Shown: positions 54,101-64,000 of the stretch, in pieces | Layout: the number at the start of each line of letters is the position of its first letter | Numbering within the stretch: the stretch's first letter is position 1 | DNA from: Zopfochytrium polystomum | Taxonomy: Eukaryota > Chytridiomycota > Chytridiomycetes > Chytridiales > Chytridiaceae | Reading direction: 5' to 3' | Assembly (NCBI GenBank): GCA_025765615.1 | Contig: JAIVFJ010000011.1 | Coordinates: 62,001 to 126,000, forward strand | Length of the DNA: 64,000 nt | Made by a program: the position numbers and the translations under genes | The notes under the pieces: model-generated | Seen by the model: only the letters and a program-made list of their open reading frames with translations | Told to the model about the DNA's origin: nothing | Database searches by the model: none

Positions 54101-56723
54101 CATCGTCACCCATTCCACTATTTATAGATATGACCATCGTTTCAATCAAAAGTTCCGTGCTGTGAGATGCGCTGCCTAGCCGAAAATCGCTCGTATCAAC
54201 GGGATACCACGACTTTGTAAATTTGTTTGGCTTGAGTGTGGAGCGGGGAAGGAATACAGAGCCAATCAGCTCGTCTATGCAGTTTCAAAAATAAATCCAT
54301 CAGTTATCACCGACAAAGTTCAAAACACGGAAGCACCTCGGAGAATCTTTGCTTCGTAAATATTCACAGTAACTCCCTCGTCAGCTGTCGCTGGCTTCTT
54401 CCAATCGCTGGATAATGGCCGTTAAAAATTGAGGCCTAGTCTGATGCATTCCACCTACAATTGAAAATCTTCCACCCAAGCGGGATGGGCTTCCATTGGC
54501 ACTTTTCTTGTTCTCAAGGTGTGGCGGCCAAACTGCACAGAGCAGTACAGCGTCCCACTCGATCCGGCGATAGGGACACGGCGTGCCTCAACAACTGCGT
54601 GCAAATATCAAAACGACGCAGTTCCTCCTCCAAACAAATTCAAACCTTTGATTAAAAGCTGGTCACCAGATAGGTCAGAGGAGGCCGATTTCACAATGTG
54701 CTGCTTTGGTGTTGCAGCTGGTGGTGTCGGAGTTGAGGTTGCACTTGCTCCACTCCCATCCATTGTTTCGCCGCTGTCGTCCCCGCCATCTCCTGATGCT
54801 GATATGCTGTTTCCAGCAACTCCCTCCTCTTCTTTCCGCTTAATCTCGTACTCTATGTAATCGACAAGTGACTGATTTAAGTAGTCAGGATCGCTGAATT
54901 TGTCCACCATCGGTAGAAGGACGGACGTCGCGAGAATTTCGCGAAGAAAGCTAAACACGACGGGGGATTCCCGATCGGCCTTCGGGACGGAAGAGAGAAC
55001 GATATGGGCTGATAGCTTGCGCAACAGGTGGTTGATTTGTGCAGTGTCCGAGTAGCGATGAAACGGAGAGGCCGGATGGCGGGAAAGGTAGGAATCAAGT
55101 GAAAGGGAGGACGACTCATACGCTCGGTACTCGCGCTAATGAGGAAACGATTTCATCAGCGATGATGAGGAGGTCCCTCTGAGCCAATCGCGAGAATTGC
55201 TGTCACGCACCATATGATCAATAAGAGTCTGCGAAAGCGATGAAACGGCTGACACAAGCTTCATATGAGCCGCTGCAAAGCCAAGTGTGATCAGCGCTTG
55301 GCGCATGGCAGCGTGGACCGCGGCGGGGAATTCCGGGCTTTTCGATACGTTGAATGGGTCGTACCATGCGTCAATGAAGTCGCGAATAAATAATGATAAA
55401 AATTGCGTGAGTTCAGCGTCGACCGCGGCCGGAACCAGAAGAGCTTGGGTGGCGTCAACCTGATATACACACAAAAAAAAGGTGAGAAGAGTACGTGCAA
55501 GTGAAGCTTGCTTGAAACAAAGCAGCGACCATTTCCTTGGCCTCCGTTGTGTCGAACGACAGCAGCTCCATGTCGGACACGAGCCGATGGATAGTGGCAG
55601 GACCAGTTTCCACTTGCGCTTCCTTTGCCGGGGTGGCCGCAAATAGGCCGACGAAGACGCCTACAAGAAGAAGAGCCATGGCGTAGAACAGCTTTGGCGA
55701 AAAGAGGAACAGGACTAACAGTGCACCAACTACGCGAGGTAATGCACCATGAGGGAGGTCGTCCAGAAAAGTGATCGCGTGCGCGATCGGTTGAGAAACG
55801 GAAGTGGGAATAAGGGGAAGAGACTTCACGTATGCGCTGACATGCCCCAGAAGCGAGGACGGTCGACGAGGCTCCAGATGATCTTTGAAATAAGGATACT
55901 CCTTTGCCACATTTGCCACAGGAGACACCTCTGCCGACGCGGCCGTCGTGTCGAGTTTCGACGAGCTTCGGGCTGGAACAACGGCTACTGAGCTTTTAAT
56001 CGAGGATGTCCGAGCAGGCGGTTGGCCTTTCTCCTGTGGCTCCTCGGTTGGAGGAGTGTAAGGAGCCAGGGATGAATGCCGCTGATTTGTCCCTGCTACG
56101 GAATGACTCCTGTTTAATACGGTAGAGTCAGGAACAAGGCTGCTGGTGCGACTGGGGTGGTCAAAGTGGTTGGTGCTGCTTTCGTGAACAGGACTGGTAC
56201 GATCGTCTCGATCCTCATGTCCACCACCTACGGTGTTGGAGCTGGTTTTGCGATGAACGGAACGAGCGCGCAGCCCCTCTATACCCTCGACGGGAATATC
56301 ACGGTCAAGGTCATCTGCATAATGGTGTTCATCGCTCGCAAGCGAAGTGGTTCGGCTGGAGATGGTACCGTGCTGGCGATTAAGAGTTTGCCGGTGATGA
56401 TGACTGTGATGGTGGTGGGGGTTGTGGTGATTGTGGTGGTTGTGGCCATGGCCAGAGTGGTCCTTATGTCCTGCTGCTGTAGCATTGTGTTGGTTGGCGG
56501 GAACGGCGCCGCTGCCGGGAATGGTCAAAGTCGCTTCCGGCGCGCCGCGAAATCCCGCGACGGTGGCGCCGGCGTGGGTAGATGGTGCATTGTTGGCGCC
56601 TGCAATAGTGACATCATCCTGCCCGTCCAAGGCGCCCATCCCGTTCGCGACAAGGGGATGGCGCGAAGAAGGCGGCGGGGCTGTCCCGAAAAAGTCCGAG
56701 TCAACCCCGTTGGAGTCGGCCAT
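51153..56723 (-). CDS. Membrane-anchored sorting nexin (PXA, C2, PX, nexin-C)
   Basis: Exons (minus) 55512..56723, 55211..55459, 54646..55135, 54459..54594, 54337..54407 and 51153..54274 give 1759 residues. A His/Ser-rich N-terminus is followed by a hydrophobic hairpin (GALPRVVGALLVLFLF, YAMALLLVGVFVGLFAA; about 340-372), then a PXA domain (FLSLFIRDFIDAWYDPFNVS ... FSFLREILATSVLLPMVDKF, SDPDYLNQ). Next is a C2-like domain (QLLIKVVEARRVPIAGSSGT ... HPAWVEDFQF). Far downstream come a PX domain (about 1180-1310: ICFVIEVERLEGGRGWAVQR, TFADFQAAHRAI) and a nexin-C region near 1570-1650. This is the Mdm1/SNX13/SNX25 plan for ER contact sites, but the RGS domain that usually sits between PXA and PX is replaced by C2. 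The first intron uses a GC donor. PX lipid specificity is not predictable here. Confidence 0.88.
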
Positions 56724-57401
56724 CGTCGTCGTTTCCTCGGCGGTGTCGTTCGACCTCTTCGTCCTGACACAATGAAAAAGGGAGGGCTTTGTCTGGGAGC
56801 GGTGGCGTCGCACGGCGCCGAAAAACAAATTTCTATTTTGGGCTGCACACAAACAGGCAAACCCTCTCTCTGGAACGCCCTTCCCTGTCACGTGCAAGCC
56901 CCAAAGAGCTTCCGGTGGGTCCGAAGCAGAACTAAGAGAGGAAGAAAAACTCTGCAGTGATTTGTGGATGACTTATACATAATGATGATATGCATGCTGG
57001 AATAGTCACGAGGCAGGCGCGACCAGCACAGGGTAAAGCCTCGCCTATACTTACGTGCGTGGCAGAGGAAAACTGTTCACATGGGTTTTCCATTCCCTTT
57101 ATGTTTGGTTCAGGGTTTGACTCTGTGGTGGTTTTTTTTTTCTTCTTTTTTTTCCCCCTGTGTCTGTATTAGTTTTATCCAACTCATACACATCACCATT
57201 CTGCATTGGGTCTCAGGGCGTCCCCTGATATCCAAGGTGGTAAACCCGCTGTAAGGTGGAACTGGCTGGTTAGCAGCAAGAGGCACAAGATGGACCTGAA
57301 CCTATTGTGACTGTCAGTTATCATTCTCACAATGCCCATGGGAGAGCAAGCCACTGCCAATGCAGACCTGGGCGCTGGCTTGCGCTGTTGACAAATACTT
57401 T

Positions 57402-57657
57402 GTATTAAGTGGAACGGAAACCTGGCGTCAACAGTTTTCCTCCTCCTCTGCTCAAGCAGATAATATAGGAGAGGTTTTTACCCAGTGCCAGTCACACTTG
57501 CCTAGCAACTATTATAGCTTGCATATCATCATATGTATCAATAATTCATAACAGAGTTTTTCTCTTTCTCTCCAAGTTGGGGAGAAGGACCACCCACAAA
57601 CACGCATTTCCACTTCATTCACTCCTTCCACTCACTCACTCAGAGTAGACTGTTTAC
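57402..57657 (+). repeat. Dispersed repeat, copy 2
   Basis: Partner of 8393..8645 in the same orientation, separated by 49 kb. The shared block begins GTATTAAGTGGAAC and ends GTAGACTGTTTAC. Flanking sequences are unrelated, which shows mobility or ancient duplication. Confidence 0.85.
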
Positions 57658-57959
57658 ACCAGTGGGGCAATTGCTTGCTGCAGAGGTTGTGAGTCCCATA
57701 CACTGGCACAGGTCAGCTGCCAACTGGGATACAGCCAAATCCCCCTCCTGGGAAAGCGGCCAGCTGCCAAGCCAACAGTCAACTCCAAAAATACACTGGA
57801 ATTCTTGAGAGGGAAAAGAGGCAAGACTGCAAAATACATCTCCCAGCTGCAACGCAGATGGGGCTGTACATCGATGCCCAGCAGATAACAATGCACACCA
57901 CAAACACATCCCGCTTTCTCACAACCAGCCCTGCCTCATAGGACACAAAACAGAAATGC

Positions 57960-58190
57960 AGCGAATTGAGACTTTCAGTCCTTCGTGGCAGATTGCACAG
58001 CAACAGTCAGAGAAGGGCAATGTTTGCAGCTTCCGCCGTTTCTGAGCAACCCGACCCACCAGTGATTTACTAGGATACAGTTCAACAATGACAGCCGCCG
58101 CCCCCTCTAGCAGAGACGCCGTCACCAATCCTGCAACGTGAAAGTCACTCAATACCTTTGCCTTTCAGTAGTTCCTGCTCATGAAAACTG
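57960..58190 (-). pseudogene. Possible GT61-type glycosyltransferase remnant
   Basis: The minus frame reads HVAGLVTASLLEGAAAVIVE followed by LYPSK, which resembles the GHGAGLTN...VVELYP core of GT61/DUF563 glycosyltransferases. The frame is short, lacks the rest of the domain and is bounded by stops. The resemblance is weak. Confidence 0.22.
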
Positions 58191-59461
58191 AAGGGTTAAG
58201 GACAATGTCAAGTGACGAGTTTAAGAAATGGAAACAGGCCGGATCCCTGCGCCCGGTAACGCCCTTTTTTTTCCTTCTGTGGTAATGAGCTGTCCCTTCG
58301 CTCTCTCTCTCTCTCCCTGTCTCTCTCTCGCTCTCTATCTATATCCCACCAGTTCTTGGTGATGGTGGCTTCCATCGGCCAAAGGCGCGGATTGAAGGAT
58401 GATAGCGATTATGTTGGAAAAGTCGCGCTATCCCAGCCTTCCGCCGGCGTAGCTGCTGGCTTGACTCGTCCCAGCGGGTTAGATGGGTGGTGGGAGGCGG
58501 GATGATGCGTTGGAGAATGGAACGGAGAGGCGCAGCCAGAAGCCCACAGTCCAGAGTGGGAGAGGCGTTGGTTTTGATTCCTCACTTTTTTTTTTTTTTC
58601 TTCTGTTTCGTAAATCAGCCACGCTCTCGGAGTTCGTCCCCTTTGCGTTCTCTGACGACTTCTGACTGGCAGGGCAACCCTTTCTTCGACCCTTGGCCTG
58701 CACCACTCGGCGAAGTTCTGGTACTCCGCGACGATTTCCTCAACGCAGGCGTTGAAGAAAGAGGGAACATGGATAATGAATTGGCTTTCACGAACAACGG
58801 CGCTTTGAGGTGTTGACTGCCTCGCGATATTACCGCATCAGCGAGCTCCTCATGCTTTTCACTGCTGCGGTTGTCCAACGGGCGGGCAGTTGCGAAGCAG
58901 AGATTTTCTAGAAAGTTATTGCATGTAATGGTTGTCGCAATATAAGAAAAGAAAAAAAAAAAAAAAACACCAAAAATAAACAAACAAATTTTAGGACGAG
59001 AAGGTAATGACGACAACAACGCGCCCCGCCACCTTCTTGTTCCACGATGCCCCTCGAAACCAGCCGCCCGTGACGCCTCCTCCACCGCTCTCCTCCCCCC
59101 CTTGGAAGGCGGAACCCCAAGCCCACCCCTCCACTGAGCCAATCCCGTGGCCAATGCTGACTACTAACGCTGCATCTCCATCATCTTCTATCCGGGATTC
59201 ATTCTCTTTGTTGATCGTGTCTTCACCCCCCCAACGCCCCAATCCCGCCGGCGCAGCGCCCGCCGCAGCCGCCGCCCGCCGCAGCCGGCAAAAAAAAAAA
59301 GAAGCCGCATCGGCCCTCTTATTTCCTTGCATTTTTTCTGGATCCTCTGCTCGCATCTCTCCTGATCGATCTGGCACCGACGCTCTCGCTGTTGTGAAGA
59401 GGCGAAGAGCTGCCTGTGCCAGTTTCACAGCCTTTCGGCCTTCGCATCGTTTCTGCCGAAA

Positions 59462-62400
59462 ATGATGCGCCGAAAGCTTCTCGTCGAGGCCCTGCACGAC
59501 CCTGGGCCCGACTACTCGTCGCATACGAACGCGAAAAGCGATCTGGCGATGGAAAAGCTAGTCGGTGAGTGGAAAAGAGAAGAAACGCAGATAGATGCAG
59601 AGAGATAGAGACTGAGGAAGAGAGTGAGAAAGTGAGAGAGGGACTCGCGATCCCCTGATCAAAACGGACTTGACACTGAGAACGAACACGCACAGTCAAC
59701 CTTTTTTCACGCCCGCGTCTAGCCGCCTCGGCCGCAAAAAGCAGGTTTATGGCCTTTGTCAAGTCCTCCCTTCCTTTGGCCGATCAGATGGCTACATACG
59801 ACTGGAAGCTCTTTGGGGAAGATTTGATCGCTGCTGTTACCGTAGCTTTCGTCCTTCTGCCCCAATCAATAGCGTGTGAGTGATCCCGTTCCCTCCAGAC
59901 TTGATTGTATGCACTAAAACCCAAACGTCTCCAGACGCCGGCCTCGCGCAAGTCGACCCTATTCAAGCTCTTCTCTCCGCCATTTTCCCTCCTGTTCTTT
60001 ACGTCTTCTTCGGATCTTCAAGGCAGCTTTCTATTGGCCCAGAGGCCATGGTGTCTGTCGTTGCTGGATCCGCAATCATCGACTACATGGAAAACAACCC
60101 TGGGACAGCTTACACCGCTCCGCAGATCGCATCAGCTTTGGCTCTTGTGGTCGGCTTAATGTGCATTTTACTTTCCATCATGCGGGCGGGCTTTATCGAC
60201 AATATCCTCAGCGGTTACCTCCTCACGGGCTTCATTTTGGGTGGTGCCAGCCTCATCATGGTCGAGCAGCTGCCAGAGCTGCTCGGTATCGACGTCGACC
60301 TCGAAGCCCAAGAGTCCACCATCAACATGCTGATTGCAACTTACCATCATCTTGGGAATGTGAAGTGGGCCGTCGCAGCAATCTCTTTGGTCAATGTTGC
60401 TTTCCTCTTGGGCTTCAACCATTTGAAGCACAAGTTCGGAAAGAAGATTGTCTGGCTTGGACGGGCGCCGGAGATCCTGATTCTAGTAGTTTTGATGATT
60501 GGTCTATCGGCCGGGCTTGACTTTCAGTTAAGTTGGATTTCCCGTCGACTGGGTGCCACCGCTGACCTCCGCTTTACACTGTAGTGGCAAGGGCATTGCT
60601 GTTCTCGGCACGTTTGACAACAAGATAAAGATGCCTTCGCCACCACCTCTCAAGTTTGAACTGTTGAAGAAGCTCATAGAACCGGCAATGACCATCACAC
60701 TGGTATTCCAGCCACCTTAGCCAACCTCCTTTTGAATTCTAACAAGCATCGCCTTCTTCATCCTCAGAACGGATTCATAGAATGCCAAACCGTGACAAGA
60801 GACTTTGGCCTAAAAAATGGTGAGGACATTTCTTTCTCTCGCTGTGTCCAGAGTCGTTCTGACATTGACCGGACAATGCGAAAACGGCGTTGGATGAAGG
60901 GTACTTTCCTAGTGGCGACCAAGAGTGAGTTTCAACAAAATTTGTGTGATTCCTGCGACTTTGCTTGACCGTAATTATCTCGCGCATCCCTGCAAATGCA
61001 GACTTTTCGCCTTTGGTTTTATCAATTTTGTGTCGGCGTTCCTCGGCGCCTACCCGACTTTTGGCTCCCTTCCTCGATCGCGCATTCTCGCACAGAGCGG
61101 CGCGAGAACGACCCTTTCAAATGCTATGGCCGGCGTATTTGTGCTTGTCGCGCTGCTCACGATGGTTCCCGTATTACAGCACCTGCCCAGGTCTACCTTA
61201 GCTTCGATCGTCTTCGTGGCCGCTCTGGGTCTTATAGATACTAAGGAGATTGCTTTTGTATTTCGGTTACGGTGCGGTGTTTTTGTGATCCATCGGCTTT
61301 GGTCATGTATTCTTACAAGCCCCCAAACTAATCAATCATCACCCCCCACAACTGCAGGGCTTGGTCTGAAATCGCAATGTTTCTTGCAACTTACGTAATC
61401 ACGCTGGTCACTTCGATCACGACCGGCATTCTGATCTGCTTGACTTTGTCAGCCTTGCTTATCGTGCGGAGGACGACGACTGCGAGCATGAGTGTCATGG
61501 GCCGCGTCCAATACCAAACGCCTGACCAGCACCACGAGCCCACCCGTCACAAGTGCAACCACCCGCACCATTTCGTTCACCACCAGCAGCCTTCACAGAG
61601 CCAGTTCCGCAGCGGTACGCCGCCCCCGACCCCACCTTACACAGCTCCTTCTATTCTTGATGATCCCTCTCGCATTTTCCCTCGCCCTCCAGCCCCGTCC
61701 TGGAAAGATCCTTTCACTGGATGGGGATCTTCTTCAAACAGCAACTATTCACGCCCAGGAAGCGCAATGGAGTTGATGCCCGCGTCGCGTTCGTCCACCC
61801 CCATCTTTATCGCGCCAACAGATACGAGCGGGCATAATCAATCCGTGGACATTTCAGCACTGCAGTCGACGTCGCAAAACTACCTTTCCCGGTCGCGCGC
61901 CGGGAGTCTGGGTTCCACGTGGGGCGCTCCAACGCCTCAGCCTCCCGACGTGATCGCGCGAGAATCGCCCACCCCGCGCCTCCCTTCCCGCAAGAACAGC
62001 TCTTCGGAGAAGGGGCCCATCAGCTACGTGAACGTGGACGAGCATCCCTCTGCAGAGCTGTTGGACGGCGTCATTTTGCTGCGGATTGAGGTCCCGCTCC
62101 TCTTTTACAATGCAGGACAGGCTCGCAGGGCCATCGACGCGTTGATGCAGGCGGAGTTGCGGCTCGCGCGGGAAAGAGACCGCAGGCGGCGTGTGCGGCA
62201 GCGGAGAAGGCTGCGTGGCGCGGCGGGACGAGCAGACGGCAGCGGGGCATACGGGGCGGTGGGAACGGGCGGCGGGCGAGACAGCTTGGAAATGAGCATC
62301 GTCACGACGTCCGAGGTCGAGGCGGCGGGAGCGGCGGCGGCGGCAGCGGCCAAGGCAGGCGTTGGCGCGGGTCGGCGGCGCGCGGGACGCAGCGATCGAG

Positions 62401-63356
62401 GCCGCGGGTGGCGGCGGATGGAGGACGAGGAGACTGGCGGCGAGCGGGGCTTTGCAGAGGCGATTGCCATCTCTCTGGGCGAGGCCAGCGCAGCGGCGGC
62501 GGCGGGGAAGACAGACGCGGACACGTCAGCCGTTGGTTCGACGGCGTCGGCAGACGGAGCGGCGGCGACCGGTGCGGCGGTGGTCCCCGCGCTGCTAAAG
62601 AAACCCGCCAAAAAGCGCGGGCCGTGGAAGAAGCGGCGGGGCAGCGGCGGCGGCCGTGGTGGCCGCGGCGGCGGGGGCGGCGGATTGGGTGGTGTTGGCG
62701 GGATCGGTGGCGCGGGCGGCGGGGTGTCGGGAGACCTGCGCATGGCGGACGACGACCTATCGCTGGACGACTTTGCGTCGGACGTGTCGTCTACGGGTTC
62801 GCGGCACTCGGGAGACGGCAGTGACGGCGAGGGCGGGTACGGCGGCCGCCGCCGCAGGCGGCGCAGACGCCGCGGAGACGGGGGCGGCGACGCGGGCGGC
62901 GCCGGGGACGGCGGTGGAGCACCAGACTCGCGGGGGTTGTCGTCGGGATCGGAATCAGGGTTGTCGGGGTCGGGCTCCGGGTCGGAGGAGTCCTCATCCT
63001 CGTCGTCCTCGTCGTCGTCCTCGCGCGGGCTGCATACGATCGTGCTAGACTTTAAGCGGTGCACGGACATGGACTCTGCGGCGACGTTTGTGCTGCGCAA
63101 GATCTTCCGCACGTTCAACCGCCAAGGGATGCGGGTGTGCCTCGTGGGACTGCACGAGTTCCAGATCAGCCTGTTCCAGCGGGCGGGCATGTCTGCGATC
63201 CTCGACGGCAGCATGTTTGACACGATGGCGGCGGCGGTCGACGACATTGAGGAGAAGCTGGCGCAGCGGCGTGACGGCGACGACGGTGGAGTCCACGCGG
63301 GTGTGGGCGGCGCGCAGCTGCAGCTCTCGGCGATGGGGTTCGACGATGACTTTTGA
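59462..63356 (+). CDS. SLC26/SulP anion transporter with split STAS domain
   Basis: Membrane sulfate or other anion transporter. Exons 59462..59564, 59723..59875, 59935..60526, 60585..60702, 60768..60819, 60900..60924, 61002..61271 and 61358..63356 join in phase to 1103 residues (usual 650-850). The SulP signature PQSIAYAGLAQVDPIQALL is followed by GSSRQLSIGPEAMVSV, then transmembrane helices, KNGYFPSGDQELFAFG and GSLPRSRILAQSGARTTLSN. The 25-base exon encodes the YFPSGDQE part. The STAS domain begins near residue 676 (GVILLRIEVPLLFYNAGQAR), is interrupted by about 285 low-complexity Arg/Gly/Ser residues and resumes near 995 (LHTIVLDFKRCTDMDSAATF) to the C-terminus. The start at 59462 has a second Met right behind it. 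Substrate (sulfate, bicarbonate, chloride) cannot be told from sequence. Confidence 0.93.
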
Positions 63357-63683
63357 AGAAGGGGGTGGGACGGAGGTGGGTCGGAGTTTGCGCGGGGTTG
63401 CACGCTGCGCGGCGGGGGGTGCGGCTGGTGTTTGGTGTAGGTGTCGGTGTGTTTAGCTTTTTTTTTTTTTTTCCCCCGTGCTTGATTGCCCTCTGTTTGC
63501 TGCCTCTCTAAATATGGACTTGACTTTTTTTTTCCCTTCTTTGAGCGGTTGCTTTTCTTTCTTCTGGCGGACCCGTCGAATTCCCTCTCCTCCTTCTTTC
63601 TAATAATGACGAAAAGTCCAAGCAAGTGGGTGTGCACCTGATGGTTCAGTTGAGGCAGACTTCCCGGCCGTCAGGCATCTTTC
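63357..63683. other. 3' flank of transporter gene
   Basis: G-rich then T-rich sequence (T runs at 63459-63471 and 63525-63533) after the stop. It is probably the 3' UTR and terminator side. No gene was seen. Confidence 0.5.
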
Positions 63684-63986
63684 TCACTCAAAACACTGGC
63701 TGGAATGGAAATTGCGCAGACAACCTGTTTCTCGCAGTTTGTTGGCAAGCAGAGCCCACGGGAAGAACCAAACATTTTGGTCTGAGGAGGTCAGTATTGC
63801 AGGATCAGCCTGACGTACATGCGTAAGTGCAGCGATAGAGTGTGCCAGGTGCATTTCCATGGCCTCCACGCTGTCAGTCGCTCTCTTCACTAGCTCATTG
63901 TATGCATCAACAGTTTGCTTCTCCTCACATTGCTTCATCACTTCGTCCAGCTTCGTTACAGTCTCTTGCCAATGATCTCGCATCAT
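63684..63986 (-). CDS. Possible partial gene at window edge
   Basis: A minus-strand frame of 100 residues with a helical, possibly coiled-coil N-terminal half (MMRDHWQETVTKLDEVMKQC, then VDAYNELVKRATDSVEAMEM). A splice-donor-like GTACGT follows ALTH, so the last third of the frame may be intron. The gene could continue beyond 64000. No family was recognised. Confidence 0.25.
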   Translation of the reverse strand: MMRDHWQETVTKLDEVMKQCEEKQTVDAYNELVKRATDSVEAMEMHLAHSIAALTHVRQADPAILTSSDQNVWFFPWALLANKLRETGCLRNFHSSQCFE

Positions 63987-64000
63987 CTTGCTTGTAGTGA

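Larger units (their letters stand above)
56724..59461. other. Intergenic with repeat debris
   Basis: Between the divergent sorting nexin (-) and transporter (+) genes. It holds the second dispersed repeat copy, a possible glycosyltransferase remnant, a CT microsatellite at about 58301-58340 and T/A runs at 58587-58600 and 58950-58967. No intact gene was recognised. Confidence 0.5.

Noticed and set aside
59007..59465. Plus-strand frame upstream of the transporter
   Set aside because: Low-complexity Pro/Ser/Ala composition with no domain; it overlaps the transporter's promoter and start region.
20501..63356. Functional pairing of soluble adenylyl cyclase with the SLC26 transporter as a bicarbonate-sensing cluster
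   Set aside because: The two genes are over 30 kb apart with many unrelated genes between, and the transporter's substrate is unknown.

Overview
The window is a piece of a nuclear genome from a zoosporic (early-diverging) fungus, most likely a chytrid. The evidence is compact genes with many short GT-AG introns (about 50-130 bases), very GC-rich coding sequence full of Ala, Gly, Pro, Ser and Gln tracts, an HDEL-ended ER chaperone, and fungal-type F-box and SLA1-type sequences. These sit together with two genes that Dikarya normally lack: a soluble (ADCY10-type) adenylyl cyclase and a methionine synthase reductase. I cannot name the species from sequence alone. Exon coordinates were built by hand from splice signals, frame continuity and family similarity.

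Layout. 1-8 kb: BiP/Kar2 (+) and a diflavin methionine synthase reductase (+). 8-19.8 kb: an accessory, repeat-rich stretch with a dispersed repeat, tRNA-like elements, diverged tandem repeats, an intronless 1288-residue ankyrin-repeat gene (-), a TA-flanked MITE and a decayed WD40 gene. 19.8-26.1 kb: a small Ala-rich protein and the 11-exon soluble adenylyl cyclase (both -). 26-30 kb: two almost identical 457-base direct repeats that bracket a 5' fragment of an SLA1-like tandem SH3 gene. 30.4-36.5 kb: a collagen-like Gly/Pro-rich surface protein with a Cys-rich C-terminal domain (-), divergent from an arrestin-like gene (+) that carries an apparent one-base frameshift. 36.8-40.4 kb: a membrane-anchored amidohydrolase (-). 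40.4-42.5 kb: a long CT tract, then a dense heat-shock-element array with a TATA box but no recognisable downstream gene. 42.5-50.5 kb: an F-box protein with an N-terminal Cys motif, an FBXO9/Hrt3 homologue, a possible second TIR element and a small polyQ protein (all genes -). 51.1-56.7 kb: a large membrane-anchored sorting nexin with PXA, C2, PX and nexin-C regions (-). 57-59.4 kb: intergenic, with the second copy of the dispersed repeat. 59.5-63.4 kb: an SLC26/SulP anion transporter (+) whose STAS domain is split by a large low-complexity insert.

The genes do not form an operon or cluster. Shared themes are endomembrane function (BiP, sorting nexin, arrestin, SLA1-type SH3 domains), ubiquitin ligase adaptors (two F-box proteins) and signalling or anion handling (soluble adenylyl cyclase, SLC26). 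The items most worth following up are the soluble adenylyl cyclase, the orphan heat-shock-element promoter, the captured SLA1 fragment between direct repeats, the C2-containing sorting nexin and the split STAS domain.
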